From Acidobacteriota bacterium (GTDB lineage Bacteria > Acidobacteriota > Terriglobia > Terriglobales > Acidobacteriaceae), in the NCBI GenBank assembly GCA_016196065.1, contig JACPYL010000025.1:496001-560000 (forward strand): DNA of 64,000 bases. The letters run 5' to 3'. The notes under the pieces are model-generated. The model ran no database searches. It saw nothing but the letters and a program-made list of their open reading frames with translations, and was not told the origin of the DNA. Shown in pieces: positions 38,779 through 47,874 of this stretch (its first letter is position 1; the number at the start of each line of letters is the position of its first letter). The translations under genes and the position numbers were made by a program.

Positions 38779-40590
38779 TTACGACGTAAATTCCCAGCCT
38801 TCGTCTTTCATTTTGCGGTTCGTCCAGTGCTGCAGGTGTTCAAAAAGCGTCGGCTCAATCACGACAAAGCGCAGACCGGCTTTCCCTCCTACGTCGGCCC
38901 AAACCAGACGGCCTTTCGCCTGGATTACGGTTTCGCTGTCCGGCAAAACAAAGCTGACTCCGAGCAATCCGGTGAACGCAACCGGGTCAGGAATACTATC
39001 CAGGCCCATGCCGCCGGTACTCAGGTTCACGGCCTGTGCCTGGCACTCCTTGCCATGCAAATTTTGAAGCGTAACGGACAAGTTCACTTTGGCGCGGAAG
39101 AACTTCTGCTGTTCAAGACTGATCTTTCCCAGAGTGGCCGGCCGATCTCCGGCCGCCACGTCGATATCGTATTCGCGCAGTTTGCGGCTCAAGGTACGGC
39201 GCGATATCCCCAGTTGTTCGGCGGCCTGGGCACGATGTCCACCGGTGCGCTCAAGAGCGCTGATGATCATCTGCTCTTCCATGTTTTCCAGATTGCCGAG
39301 GGGCATTGCCTGGCCCGCAGAAACTGCGGCAGGTCTTTCCCCGGACAACTCTTCTTGCACCTCGGCGAGACCGATCTGCTTGCCCGTGCCCGCCATCGCC
39401 AACTGTGCGACTAGATTCCTTAGTTCGCGAATGTTGCCCGGCCAGTCGCAGGACACCAGCGCGGCCAGAGCTTCCTCGGTGAAGGTCTTCCCCGGCACCT
39501 TCAGTTGGAGAAAATGCTGGGCGAGCGCAACGATGTCTTCGGGGCGCTCGCGAAGAGGTGGAACGCGCAACTGAAACTGGCTCAAGCGGTGATAGAGATC
39601 CTTGCGGAACTTTCCCTCTTTCACCGCAAGTTCGAGATCCTGGTTGGTGGCCGCGACCACCCGCACGTCGACTGTAATCTTGCGATGGCCGCCCAACCGG
39701 TAATAGGGCGCCCCGTCGAGAACACGCAAAAGCTTGACCTGGATCTGAGTCTGCAGTTCTCCGATTTCGTCGAGGAATATTGTGCCTTTGTCGGCGAGCT
39801 CGAACAGGCCCGCCTTGGAGGCGTCGGCGCCGCTGAAGGCGCCCTTTTCATAGCCGAAGAGTTCGCTTTCAACGAGGTGCTCGGGAAGGGCGGCACAGTT
39901 GATATCAATCAGGGGCCGGTTGCGGCGATGCGAAGATTCATGGATGGTCCGCGCGACCAATTCCTTGCCGGTTCCGGTTTCGCCGACCACGAGCACGGTT
40001 TCCGTGTGTCCCGCAACCCGATCCACCATGCCCATGAATTTGTGCATCAGGGGACTGGCCATGAGGAACTGGGTTCCATCGATTTCCCTGCGGATGATCT
40101 CAGACGGGATGGCAGCCGCTGGAGCTGACCTTGCCGGGCCTGATTCAAAAGCGCGTTCCAGCAACTTTTTGTCGGTAATGTCGATCGCCAGAACCGCCAT
40201 GCCAAGGGGGATGGAATCCGAATCCCGCAGCAGCGTGATCGAGAGATGCGCAAAAACATCTTCGCCGGACTTAGCACGAGAACGCAGTTCGCCCTCGAAC
40301 CTGCCCTTCTCAAGTACGGTGGGAATTACCTGACGGGCTAAGAACACTTGCTCTTCGGGCCGATAAAGACCTGCGATGTTCTTGCCGAGAAGTTCCTCGG
40401 GAGCATAGCCATACAGGCTTACGCCTTTGTTGCACGCAGTAATGTTGCCTTGCAGGTCAGTAGTAAGAAACGCGTCCTGCAGTTGATCGAAGATGTCGGC
40501 TGAAAGAGGGCGGTTACACGCCGCAGAAGGCGCACGTCCGCGTCGTTCCTCGGCGACGGGATGTGGGGTCTTCTCGACTGGTTGAACCAT
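38779..40590 (-). CDS. Sigma-54 activator with PAS, AAA+, Fis-type HTH and C-terminal PilZ-like domain
   Basis: 603 residues. PAS domain at about 30-145 (LQDAFLTTDLQGNITACNKG, then GKNIAGLYRPEE); AAA+ domain at about 175-400 with VGETGTGKELVA, the sigma-54 contact loop as YEKGAFSGADASK (GAFSGA for the usual GAFTGA), GTIFLDEIGEL and CDWPGNIRELRN; Fis-type helix-turn-helix ALERTGGHRAQAAEQLGISR; then about 500-590 a PilZ-like domain (RAKVNLSVTLQNLHGKE with VNLSTGGMGL, NxSxxG type). The RxxxR half of the c-di-GMP motif is weak (only FFRAK), so binding is uncertain. A PilZ fused to an enhancer-binding protein would couple c-di-GMP to sigma-54 transcription. No receiver domain, so PAS or PilZ is the input. 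Confidence 0.9.
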   Translation of the reverse strand: MVQPVEKTPHPVAEERRGRAPSAACNRPLSADIFDQLQDAFLTTDLQGNITACNKGVSLYGYAPEELLGKNIAGLYRPEEQVFLARQVIPTVLEKGRFEGELRSRAKSGEDVFAHLSITLLRDSDSIPLGMAVLAIDITDKKLLERAFESGPARSAPAAAIPSEIIRREIDGTQFLMASPLMHKFMGMVDRVAGHTETVLVVGETGTGKELVARTIHESSHRRNRPLIDINCAALPEHLVESELFGYEKGAFSGADASKAGLFELADKGTIFLDEIGELQTQIQVKLLRVLDGAPYYRLGGHRKITVDVRVVAATNQDLELAVKEGKFRKDLYHRLSQFQLRVPPLRERPEDIVALAQHFLQLKVPGKTFTEEALAALVSCDWPGNIRELRNLVAQLAMAGTGKQIGLAEVQEELSGERPAAVSAGQAMPLGNLENMEEQMIISALERTGGHRAQAAEQLGISRRTLSRKLREYDIDVAAGDRPATLGKISLEQQKFFRAKVNLSVTLQNLHGKECQAQAVNLSTGGMGLDSIPDPVAFTGLLGVSFVLPDSETVIQAKGRLVWADVGGKAGLRFVVIEPTLFEHLQHWTNRKMKDEGWEFTS

Positions 40591-40993
40591 AGCAAAACTT
40601 GTGGTCCTGGCCTGCGCCGGACTCGCCGACAGCTTCGGGCCGGACCAATTCCGCTGACTTCAGGGTCGCGACGGAGAACTCCCGCGGCGTTCCTTGCAGT
40701 CGATGCTGACATATTGTCCTCCGTTTCTCGTATGCCTTAGCCTCCGGCTGGAACACCGAAGTAACGTGACTTGGGGATTAAGTTCCTCCTCTGCAAAATT
40801 GTCCCACCGTTCTTTACCGCTGCGAAAACTGCGCGGCCGGCGGTTACTTTGGTAAATAGGTAAGCCTCCTCCACTGCTCTAAACTTTCTGCAACGATGGC
40901 AGCCATTTACCCGCTTAAAGCGCGGGGGAAATCTGCCGGAGTGGACTGGGGCGCCGCGGTCGCCGGCTCATGCCGATGACAGCGCGGTAGCTC
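40591..40993. other. Gap between divergent signalling genes, no gene seen
   Basis: 403 bp between the sigma-54 activator (minus) and the membrane GGDEF/HD-GYP gene (plus). It must hold the promoters of both, but I could not pick out a convincing -35/-10 or sigma-54 -24/-12 pair. A minus-strand frame at 40514-40756 overlaps it and looks like chance. Confidence 0.5.
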
Positions 40994-43471
40994 ATGTCTG
41001 AGCGGTGTTCGGTATCCGAAAGCATGTCTAAGCGGGCGACATTGTTCATCGGAATGACGGCGGCGGCCGGGGCGTCGGTGTTTGCCTATGCGCTCGCGCA
41101 TTGGCAGAACACTGAGCTGGAGCGTTTCGTTTGCTACCTGATCATCGCGGTGCTGGCGTCCAGTCTGAAAATTCAAATCCCTGGCCTCGACGGCACGATG
41201 TCCGTCAATTTCCTCTTCATCTTGTTGGGAGTACTCGAACTTAGCCTGCCGGAAACGCTTCTCATCGGCTGCACGGCTGCGCTCGTCCAGTCTTTTTGGC
41301 AAGCGCGGCAAAAAATTGTTGCGACCAAGGTCGTGTTCAACGTCTTCATGATGGCGAATGCGATTGCGCTTTCCTTCTTCACCTACCATCAACTTGCCGG
41401 ATTCGTCGGAGAGAGAACGCCCGTGCTGCTGGCGATCACGGCGCTGGTATTCTTCCTCGCCAATACCCTACCGGTGGCAATAATCATCTCGCTGACAGAG
41501 GGCAAGTCGGCGCGAAAAGTCTGGTCGGACTGTCATTTCTGGTCGTTTCCCTACTACCTGGTGGGGGCCGCAGTCGTATTTACAGTGGGATTCGTCAACC
41601 GCTACGCGGGATGGCAGACGGCGCTGCTCGTCCTGCTGCCGATCTACTGGGTCTATCGCTCCTACCGGTTGTATCTCGGCAAGCTCGAAGCAGAGAAAAA
41701 CCTGGTTCAAGTCCAGAAGCAGCAAGTGGAAGATGTCGCATCCCTGCACTTACGCACCATCGAAGCGCTCGCGCTCGCCATTGAGGCCAAGGATCACACC
41801 GCACAAGAACATTTGCAGCGCCTGCGCTTATTTACGGTGTCGATTGCGCAAGAACTGGGTCTGCCGGAGCCGGAGATTGAGGCGCTACGGGCGGCGGCGT
41901 TGCTGCACGATATCGGAAAGCTGGCTGTTCCCGAGCACATCATTAACAAGCCGGGAAAGCTGACGCCGGAAGAATTCGAGAAAGTAAAGATCCACCCAAT
42001 TGTGGGCGCAGACATTCTGGAACGGGTGGCGTTCCCATATCCGGTGGCGCCGATTGTCCGTGCACACCACGAAAAGTGGGATGGCAGCGGGTATCCCGAC
42101 GGATTGAAAGGCGAACAAATTCCGATGGGCGCGCGTATTCTGGCGGCAGTCGACTCGCTCGACGCGCTGGTATCCGATGGCCAACAGCGCAACGCCCTGC
42201 CGCTGGCCCATGCCATGGAAAGAATCTCCGCGCGTTCTGGGACGTCGTTCGACCCAAAGGTGATCGAGGTTCTGAAGCGGCATTACGTCGACCTCGAAAA
42301 GATGGTGCAGGCACTGCCGCAAAATACCGCCCGCGGCGCGTCGTGCAAGATTCAGACAGGCAACCAATCTGCGCCGGCAACCGGATTTGAAGAGACCTCT
42401 GGTGGGATCGGAGGCGACAGCAATTTTCTGGCTTCGATTGCGGCGGCCCGTCAGGAAGCGCAGACCATGTTCGAACTCAGCCAGGATCTGGGCAACTCGC
42501 TGAGCCTGGGAGAAACACTTTCTGTGCTGTCGATGCGGCTGCGACGCCTTATTCCCTACGATTCGATGGTCGTATTCCTGAACAAGAGCGGCGTGCTGGT
42601 GCCGGAACTGGTCAGCGGCGATAACTTCCGAATTCTTTCTTCCCTGAACCTTCGCGTGGGCGAAGGCCTATGCGGATGGGTGGCTGAGCAACGCAAGCCG
42701 ATCCTGAATGGCAATCCGCAAATGGAAACTGGATACGTGCAGGAACACGGAAAATACACGACCTTGCGATCGGCACTGGCGGTACCGCTGGAAGGAATGA
42801 ATGGAGTCGTCGGCGTGCTGGCGATGTACCGCGCGGATCAGGACGCGTTCACGCCCGACCATTTGCGAATCCTTTTGGGCGTGACTCCGAAAATTGCACT
42901 GTCCGTGGAAAATGCGCTGAAGTATGCGCAGGCGGAAAACTCCGCGACCACCGATTACCTGACGGGATTGCCGAACGCGCGTTCCCTGTTCGTGCATCTG
43001 GCGCGTGAGTTGGCGCGATGCCGCCGCACCGGCACAGCGCTCGCGGTCATGGTCTGCGACTTGGACAACTTCAAGCAGATCAACGATCTTTACGGCCATC
43101 TCGAAGGCGACAACCTGTTGCGCGACTTTGCCGGGCAGTTGCAGGATTTGTGCCGTGGCTACGACTACGTAGCCCGCATGGGCGGCGACGAATTCGTCAT
43201 TGTCGCACCCGGCATGAAACCAGCAGCAGCGGAAGAAAAAGCGCATCGCCTGAACCAACTCGCAGTCTCTGCCGGAAAGAAAATCGCAGGCCGGAACATG
43301 ATTGGCCTGAGCGTCGGTACTTCATTTTGCCCAGAAGACGGCTTCGACCTGGAACAGTTGCTGGGAGCGGCCGACCGTCGCATGTATTCCGTCAAGCAGA
43401 TTCACCACGAAGAACTGGAGCGCGAAACCCAGCCACCGGATTCCAATGCTCGCAGCGCAACGGTGAACTAG
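40994..43471 (+). CDS. Membrane c-di-GMP turnover protein: HD-GYP, GAF, GGDEF
   Basis: 825 residues. An N-terminal membrane domain of about seven helices spans residues 15-230 (QIPGLDGTMSVNFLFILLG, FFLANTLPVAIIISLTEG, YYLVGAAVVFTVGF); a very similar domain stands alone at 49734-50465. HD-GYP phosphodiesterase domain: HDIGKLAV near 305 and HHEKWDGSGYPDGL, both intact. GAF domain around 470-640 (RLRRLIPYDSMVVFLNKSG). GGDEF cyclase: catalytic GGDEF at about 729, with an RGYD feedback-inhibition motif five residues before it, and YLTGLPNARSLFVHL at its start. So both synthesis and breakdown of c-di-GMP appear possible. A second ATG at 41027 is an alternative start. The peptide ABC operon follows 9 bp later. 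Confidence 0.92.
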   Translation: MSERCSVSESMSKRATLFIGMTAAAGASVFAYALAHWQNTELERFVCYLIIAVLASSLKIQIPGLDGTMSVNFLFILLGVLELSLPETLLIGCTAALVQSFWQARQKIVATKVVFNVFMMANAIALSFFTYHQLAGFVGERTPVLLAITALVFFLANTLPVAIIISLTEGKSARKVWSDCHFWSFPYYLVGAAVVFTVGFVNRYAGWQTALLVLLPIYWVYRSYRLYLGKLEAEKNLVQVQKQQVEDVASLHLRTIEALALAIEAKDHTAQEHLQRLRLFTVSIAQELGLPEPEIEALRAAALLHDIGKLAVPEHIINKPGKLTPEEFEKVKIHPIVGADILERVAFPYPVAPIVRAHHEKWDGSGYPDGLKGEQIPMGARILAAVDSLDALVSDGQQRNALPLAHAMERISARSGTSFDPKVIEVLKRHYVDLEKMVQALPQNTARGASCKIQTGNQSAPATGFEETSGGIGGDSNFLASIAAARQEAQTMFELSQDLGNSLSLGETLSVLSMRLRRLIPYDSMVVFLNKSGVLVPELVSGDNFRILSSLNLRVGEGLCGWVAEQRKPILNGNPQMETGYVQEHGKYTTLRSALAVPLEGMNGVVGVLAMYRADQDAFTPDHLRILLGVTPKIALSVENALKYAQAENSATTDYLTGLPNARSLFVHLARELARCRRTGTALAVMVCDLDNFKQINDLYGHLEGDNLLRDFAGQLQDLCRGYDYVARMGGDEFVIVAPGMKPAAAEEKAHRLNQLAVSAGKKIAGRNMIGLSVGTSFCPEDGFDLEQLLGAADRRMYSVKQIHHEELERETQPPDSNARSATVN

Positions 43472-43480
43472 GAACCTGCC

Positions 43481-44347
43481 ATGCTGCTGTGGAGAATCGG
43501 CCGTCACCTTTTGTCCATCGCAGGGATCGTCCTGCTCGGAGGACTGATCTCCGCGACGCTGGTTCGCTTCGCCCCAGGCTTCGATACCGACGAACATCAG
43601 TTTGATCCTCATCTCAGCGCAGAAAGCGTGCGCGCCCTGCAGGAATCTCGATCCGGCGAGCACAACGTGCTGCGCTACTACACCTCGTATTTGCAGGGAG
43701 CGTTGCATGGCGACTTGGGCGTCTCGCACGCCCTGGGACAGCCGGTGCGGACGCTGCTCCGCGATCGCTGGCCGGTCACGTTGAAGGTAGCGGGGATTGG
43801 ATTGTTGATGGGATGGCTTCTGGCGACGGCCTTGGCCTTCGCGGTATCTCTAACGCGATTCGCAGCCTACGAAATTCTCGGGACCACGGTCAGCGGGGCA
43901 TTCCTGTGTATCCCCGCCGCGGTGCTGGCGCTACTGTCCGTAATCTTCAATGCACCGGGATACCTGGCGATCGCCTTCATCGTGTTTCCCAAAATTTATC
44001 GCTACACCCGAAACCTGCTGGCGAAAGCATATGGCATGCCCCACATCACGGCGGCACGGGCTAGAGGCTTAGGGGAACTGCGCATCTTGTTCTGGCATGT
44101 GCTGCCCGTGGCGGGCCCGCAGATGATCGCGCTCGCTGGCATCACGGTAAGCATTGCTCTGGGAGCAAGTATTCCCGTCGAGTCGCTGTGCGGTCTCCCG
44201 GGCATCGGACAACTCGCCTGGCAGGCAGCTTTGGCACGCGATCTGCCATTGCTGGTCAATCTGACGGCGCTCGTTACGCTGGTTACCTTGCTGGCAAATT
44301 CCAGCGCGGATGTAATTGTTTACATGGTGAGGTCTCGGGAGGCATGA
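43481..44347 (+). CDS. Peptide ABC transporter permease (DppB/OppB type)
   Basis: First permease of a peptide/nickel-type ABC importer. N-terminal helix LLSIAGIVLLGGLISATLVR and the conserved TSYLQGALHGDLGVSHALGQ stretch identify the DppB group; the coupling segment is TAARARGLGELRILFWHVLP. Six membrane helices in 288 residues, somewhat shorter than usual. Joined to the second permease by an ATGA overlap at 44344. Confidence 0.9.
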   Translation: MLLWRIGRHLLSIAGIVLLGGLISATLVRFAPGFDTDEHQFDPHLSAESVRALQESRSGEHNVLRYYTSYLQGALHGDLGVSHALGQPVRTLLRDRWPVTLKVAGIGLLMGWLLATALAFAVSLTRFAAYEILGTTVSGAFLCIPAAVLALLSVIFNAPGYLAIAFIVFPKIYRYTRNLLAKAYGMPHITAARARGLGELRILFWHVLPVAGPQMIALAGITVSIALGASIPVESLCGLPGIGQLAWQAALARDLPLLVNLTALVTLVTLLANSSADVIVYMVRSREA

Positions 44348-45150
44348 ACGCTGCCCGCACGCTGGCGTGTGCCGTGATGCTGATCGTGTGCGCGGCGTCG
44401 CTGGCTGCGCCATGGCTTGCGTCTGCGGGATACGCCAAACAGTTTCGGGAAGCGCCCGGTTCTCCACCTTCGCGACAGCATCTGTTAGGCACGGACGAAA
44501 TCGGCCGCGACCGCTTTGCGCGAGTGCTCTACGGCACTCGCATTTCACTTCTCTTAGCACCGGCCGCGGCCTTGATTTCAACTCTGTTGGCAGCATTGGT
44601 GGGTGGTCTGGCGGGATATCTAGGTGGCGCCTGGCTACGGCTGGCGACGGGGCTGACAGATTTGTTCCTGTCTCTGCCCTGGCTTTTCCTGCTGATTACG
44701 GTCCGCGCCATTCTGCCTCTGAATGTTTCGCCGGTATTTTCCGTGATGATTACGTTTCTCATCCTTGGGCTGCTGGGATGGGCCGCATCGGCACGCGTGC
44801 TTTGTACCAGCGCGCAATCGCTGCGGAGTTCCGATTTTGTCGTGCAGGCCCGTGCGTCGGGCTTGCATGGATCGCGGCTTTTCTTCGTTCATGTGCTTCC
44901 CAACCTCAAACCCGTTTTGTACGCGCAGTTCTGGATTTCTATCCCAGTTTTCATCTTGAGTGAGGCCAACCTGGGGATTCTCGGCCTCGGCGTAGCGGAG
45001 CCGTTGCCTTCGTGGGGAAGTTTGTTGCGCGAATTGGAAGGACTTGTCTCCTTCCGCGAGGAACCGTGGCGACTGGTGCCTTTGCTGCTGCTGATCGTCG
45101 TCATGACATCGTTCCAAATGCTTTTGTCGAAAGAGGAGGTGGCCGTATGA
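44344..45150 (+). CDS. Peptide ABC transporter permease (DppC/OppC type)
   Basis: Second permease. Typical opening LGTDEIGRDRFARVLYGTRI after a first membrane helix, then five more helices and the coupling motif VQARASGLHGSRLFFVHVLP, and LSEANLGILGLGVAEPLPSW near the end. I start at the ATG at 44344, which overlaps the preceding stop, rather than at the longer frame. The last codons overlap the solute-binding gene start (ATGA at 45147). Confidence 0.9.
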   Translation: MNAARTLACAVMLIVCAASLAAPWLASAGYAKQFREAPGSPPSRQHLLGTDEIGRDRFARVLYGTRISLLLAPAAALISTLLAALVGGLAGYLGGAWLRLATGLTDLFLSLPWLFLLITVRAILPLNVSPVFSVMITFLILGLLGWAASARVLCTSAQSLRSSDFVVQARASGLHGSRLFFVHVLPNLKPVLYAQFWISIPVFILSEANLGILGLGVAEPLPSWGSLLRELEGLVSFREEPWRLVPLLLLIVVMTSFQMLLSKEEVAV

Positions 45151-46778
45151 TCTGCCGCCGCATTTTTTTAAGGATTCTTATTACCCTGTCTCTCCTGGCT
45201 GCCATCGCTTCCGCCCAGAATGCCAATGAACTGCGCTTCTGTCTGCGAGCCGAGCCGAAAACATTCGATCCAGCCAAGGTTGACGACGACGCGTCGCTCG
45301 CGATCCGCTACTTGACCGGTGGGGTATTAGTACGCGTCAACCGCCAGACGCAGGCTCTGGAGCCGGGACTGGCAGAGTCCTGGAAGGCTTCGAAAGATGG
45401 CCGGGAGATTACGTTCAAGCTGCGTTCCGGTGTCCGGTTTTCCGACGGTACTGCGTTCTCCGCGGTGGATGTTGCTTACACGGTCAGCCGGTTGATGGAT
45501 CCAGCATTGCACTCTTCGACCGGAGACGCTTTCCGTTCGGGCAACGGCACGGTCGCGACCAGGATCCTTGGTCCGAACCATATCTCGGTTACGTTCTCAG
45601 CTCCCGTGATTGGCATCGCAGCGCTCTTCGATCAGGTAGGCATCATGTCGTCGCTTTCTCCGAAAAAGGAAGCGGCGGTGCTGGGGCCATTCATGGTCTC
45701 GGAATACAAACCGGGATCCAGCGTGCTCCTGAAACGCAACCCGAACTACTGGAAAAAGGACGCACAGGGCCGGCCGTTGCCCTATCTGGATTCGATCCGG
45801 CTGGACATTCAGCCCAATCGCGACGTCGAGGCGCTCCGTTTCCGGCGCGGGGAGCTTGACCTCATCAACTCCATCGACACGGAATACTATGACCGGCTGG
45901 CGGCGAGTTCTCCCTCGGCGGTGCATGACGCAGGTGCATCGCTTGATTCCGAATTCCTGTGGTTCAATCAGGTCGCGAACGCTCCAATTCCGGAGTACAA
46001 GCGGAACTGGTTTCGCTCGACGAATTTTCGGCGGGCCGTCTCAGAAGCCATCAATCGCGCGGACCTGAGCCGTGTCGTGTTCAATGGACACGCGCAACCC
46101 GGAGTGGGTCCGGTTTCTCCAGCGAACAAGTTCTGGTTCAACAGCAAGCTTAGGGCGCAATCGTACGCTCCCGATGCGGCTCTCCAGCGGTTGCAGGCGG
46201 ATGGATTCACTCGTCAGAACGGCTCTTTGCGCGACAAAGGCGGAAACGCCGTTGAGTTTTCTATCGTGACCAATGCGGGCAACAAATCCCGCGAGCGCAT
46301 GGCCGTCATGATTCAGGAGGATCTCGGCAAGATCGGCATCAAGGTGAACGTAGTCACGCTGGATTTTCCGTCGCTCCTGGAACGTATCGCGCAGAAGTTC
46401 AACTACGAGGCCGCCGTGTTGGGATTTCAGAATGTGGACCTCGATCCGAATGGGCAGATGAACATCTGGCTGAGCTCGGCGGAGGATCACGCCTGGAATC
46501 CGCAGCAGAAATCTCCCGAGACCGCGTGGGAAGCGGAGATTGACCGTCTGATGCGCGCGCAGGCTTCCGGAATGGATCCGAAGAAACGCAAGGCGGCATT
46601 CGATCGTGTGCAGGAAATCGTGGTCGAACAGGCGCCATTCCTCTATCTCGTCAACAAGGATGCGCTCTCTGCGGTGTCCACCTCGGTGGAGGGTGCGACG
46701 CCGGTTATTCTGAGTCCGCAGACTTACTGGAACGCCGAACGCCTCACCCTACGTTCGAATGCTCAGGCGAGTCGATGA
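45147..46778 (+). CDS. Peptide ABC transporter substrate-binding protein (SBP family 5)
   Basis: Exported peptide-binding protein. Signal peptide MICRRIFLRILITLSLLAAI then ASAQ, without a lipobox Cys at the cleavage point, so periplasmic rather than lipid-anchored. Family 5 marks: RAEPKTFDPAKVDDDASLAI, LEPGLAESWKASKDGREITF, FKLRSGVRFSDGTAFSAVDV, NPNYWKKDAQGRPLPYLDSI and the C-terminal ERMAVMIQEDLGKIGIKVN. Which peptide is bound cannot be told. Confidence 0.92.
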   Translation: MICRRIFLRILITLSLLAAIASAQNANELRFCLRAEPKTFDPAKVDDDASLAIRYLTGGVLVRVNRQTQALEPGLAESWKASKDGREITFKLRSGVRFSDGTAFSAVDVAYTVSRLMDPALHSSTGDAFRSGNGTVATRILGPNHISVTFSAPVIGIAALFDQVGIMSSLSPKKEAAVLGPFMVSEYKPGSSVLLKRNPNYWKKDAQGRPLPYLDSIRLDIQPNRDVEALRFRRGELDLINSIDTEYYDRLAASSPSAVHDAGASLDSEFLWFNQVANAPIPEYKRNWFRSTNFRRAVSEAINRADLSRVVFNGHAQPGVGPVSPANKFWFNSKLRAQSYAPDAALQRLQADGFTRQNGSLRDKGGNAVEFSIVTNAGNKSRERMAVMIQEDLGKIGIKVNVVTLDFPSLLERIAQKFNYEAAVLGFQNVDLDPNGQMNIWLSSAEDHAWNPQQKSPETAWEAEIDRLMRAQASGMDPKKRKAAFDRVQEIVVEQAPFLYLVNKDALSAVSTSVEGATPVILSPQTYWNAERLTLRSNAQASR

Positions 46779-47647
46779 TCGAAACACCCCAAACTCTGCT
46801 CTCCGCGCGGGTTACGGTCCGTTACCCTGGGAAGGCGCCGGTGCTGAACAATGTTGCGTTGGACATTGCTCCCGGCGAAATCCTGGGTCTGGTCGGACAG
46901 AGCGGCTCGGGCAAAAGCACGTTGGCCATGGCTATTCTTGGTCTGCTGAGCCGCAAGCGGGCGACGGTGGAAGGCAGCATCGTGTTTCAAGGTACGGATC
47001 TGCTGGCGATGCGGGAACGGGACCTGCGTGGAATGCGTGGACGATCCCTCAGCCTGGTATTGCAGAGTCCGCTGTCCTCGCTCAACCCGGCGCTTCGGAT
47101 TCGAACGCAGCTCAGGGAAGCGTGGCGCGCTCATGCTGTTGCCGGCACAGATTGCGATTCGGCGATCAAGTCGGCGATGACGAGCGTCAGTTTGCCCGCC
47201 GACCCCGACTTCCTGCGCAAGTATTCGGCACAACTGAGTGTGGGCCAGGCACAGCGGGTGCTGATCGCCATGGCCGTGATGCACCGCCCGGCCCTTCTGG
47301 TGGCGGATGAAGCAACCAGCGCTCTCGACGTGATCACTCAGTCGGAAATATTGGAATTGTTCGTCCAATTGAATCGCGAGATTGGCATGTCGATTTTGTA
47401 CATTTCGCACGACCTGCCGTCGGTGGCTGGGATCTGCCAGAGGATTGCGATCCTAAACGAAGGCCAGATCGTGGAGTGCGGACCAACCGCACAGATATTC
47501 ACGGAACCGTCCCACGCCTACACGCGCCGCCTGATGGCGTCATTGCCCCGCGTTCCGGCACGAATCGAAGACTCACTGGCAAAGGCCTACGCCGCTGCTG
47601 CCGGAGTCTCGATTGCGCGATCCACATCTCCCTGCTTACCGCGCTAA
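46775..47647 (+). CDS. Peptide ABC transporter ATP-binding protein (DppD/OppD type)
   Basis: ATPase of the importer. Walker A GLVGQSGSGKST, Q-loop SLSLVLQSPLSSLNPALRI, signature LSVGQAQRVLIAMAV (in place of LSGGM), Walker B PALLVADEATSALDV, and YISHDLPSVAGICQRIAIL. The C-terminal oligopeptide-family tail is present (PSHAYTRRLMASLPRVPARI) but lacks the Cys-rich iron-sulphur motif some have. Only one ATPase gene follows, so it would act as a homodimer or with an ATPase encoded elsewhere. Confidence 0.9.
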   Translation: MIETPQTLLSARVTVRYPGKAPVLNNVALDIAPGEILGLVGQSGSGKSTLAMAILGLLSRKRATVEGSIVFQGTDLLAMRERDLRGMRGRSLSLVLQSPLSSLNPALRIRTQLREAWRAHAVAGTDCDSAIKSAMTSVSLPADPDFLRKYSAQLSVGQAQRVLIAMAVMHRPALLVADEATSALDVITQSEILELFVQLNREIGMSILYISHDLPSVAGICQRIAILNEGQIVECGPTAQIFTEPSHAYTRRLMASLPRVPARIEDSLAKAYAAAAGVSIARSTSPCLPR

Positions 47648-47699
47648 CCTGGTAACTCCGTTTGAGGTAACTCTGGTAACCGGCGCGCCCATGAGCCAT

Positions 47700-47741
47700 G
47701 GGACAAAATGGCGCAACGCCCTTGCGAGGGGACAAAGTGGC
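47700..47741. repeat. Direct repeat GGGACAAARTGGC
   Basis: Two copies, 47700-47712 and 47729-47741, in the gap between the ABC operon and the subtilase gene. It might be a binding site or part of a structured leader. I found no riboswitch consensus in it. Confidence 0.45.
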
Positions 47742-47874
47742 CTGATTGGCCTTGGCACCCACCATCCATCTATCTGCATAATCAACAACTTAGAGCTGGC
47801 TAGTTGGCGACGCCCGTGCACTAGTAGGGCTGAGTTGTAGCGGGCTTTGTTCGCCGCAAAGGACGAAAGGAAAC

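Noticed and set aside
40514-40756. 80-codon minus-strand frame upstream of the sigma-54 activator
   Set aside because: Overlaps the activator's 5' end in another frame and lacks a ribosome site or protein-like pattern.
47648-47874. Possible c-di-GMP riboswitch before the subtilase
   Set aside because: Although the neighbouring operon handles c-di-GMP, I found neither the GEMM CACGCACAGGGC nor the GCAAAGC boxes; only a short direct repeat is present.
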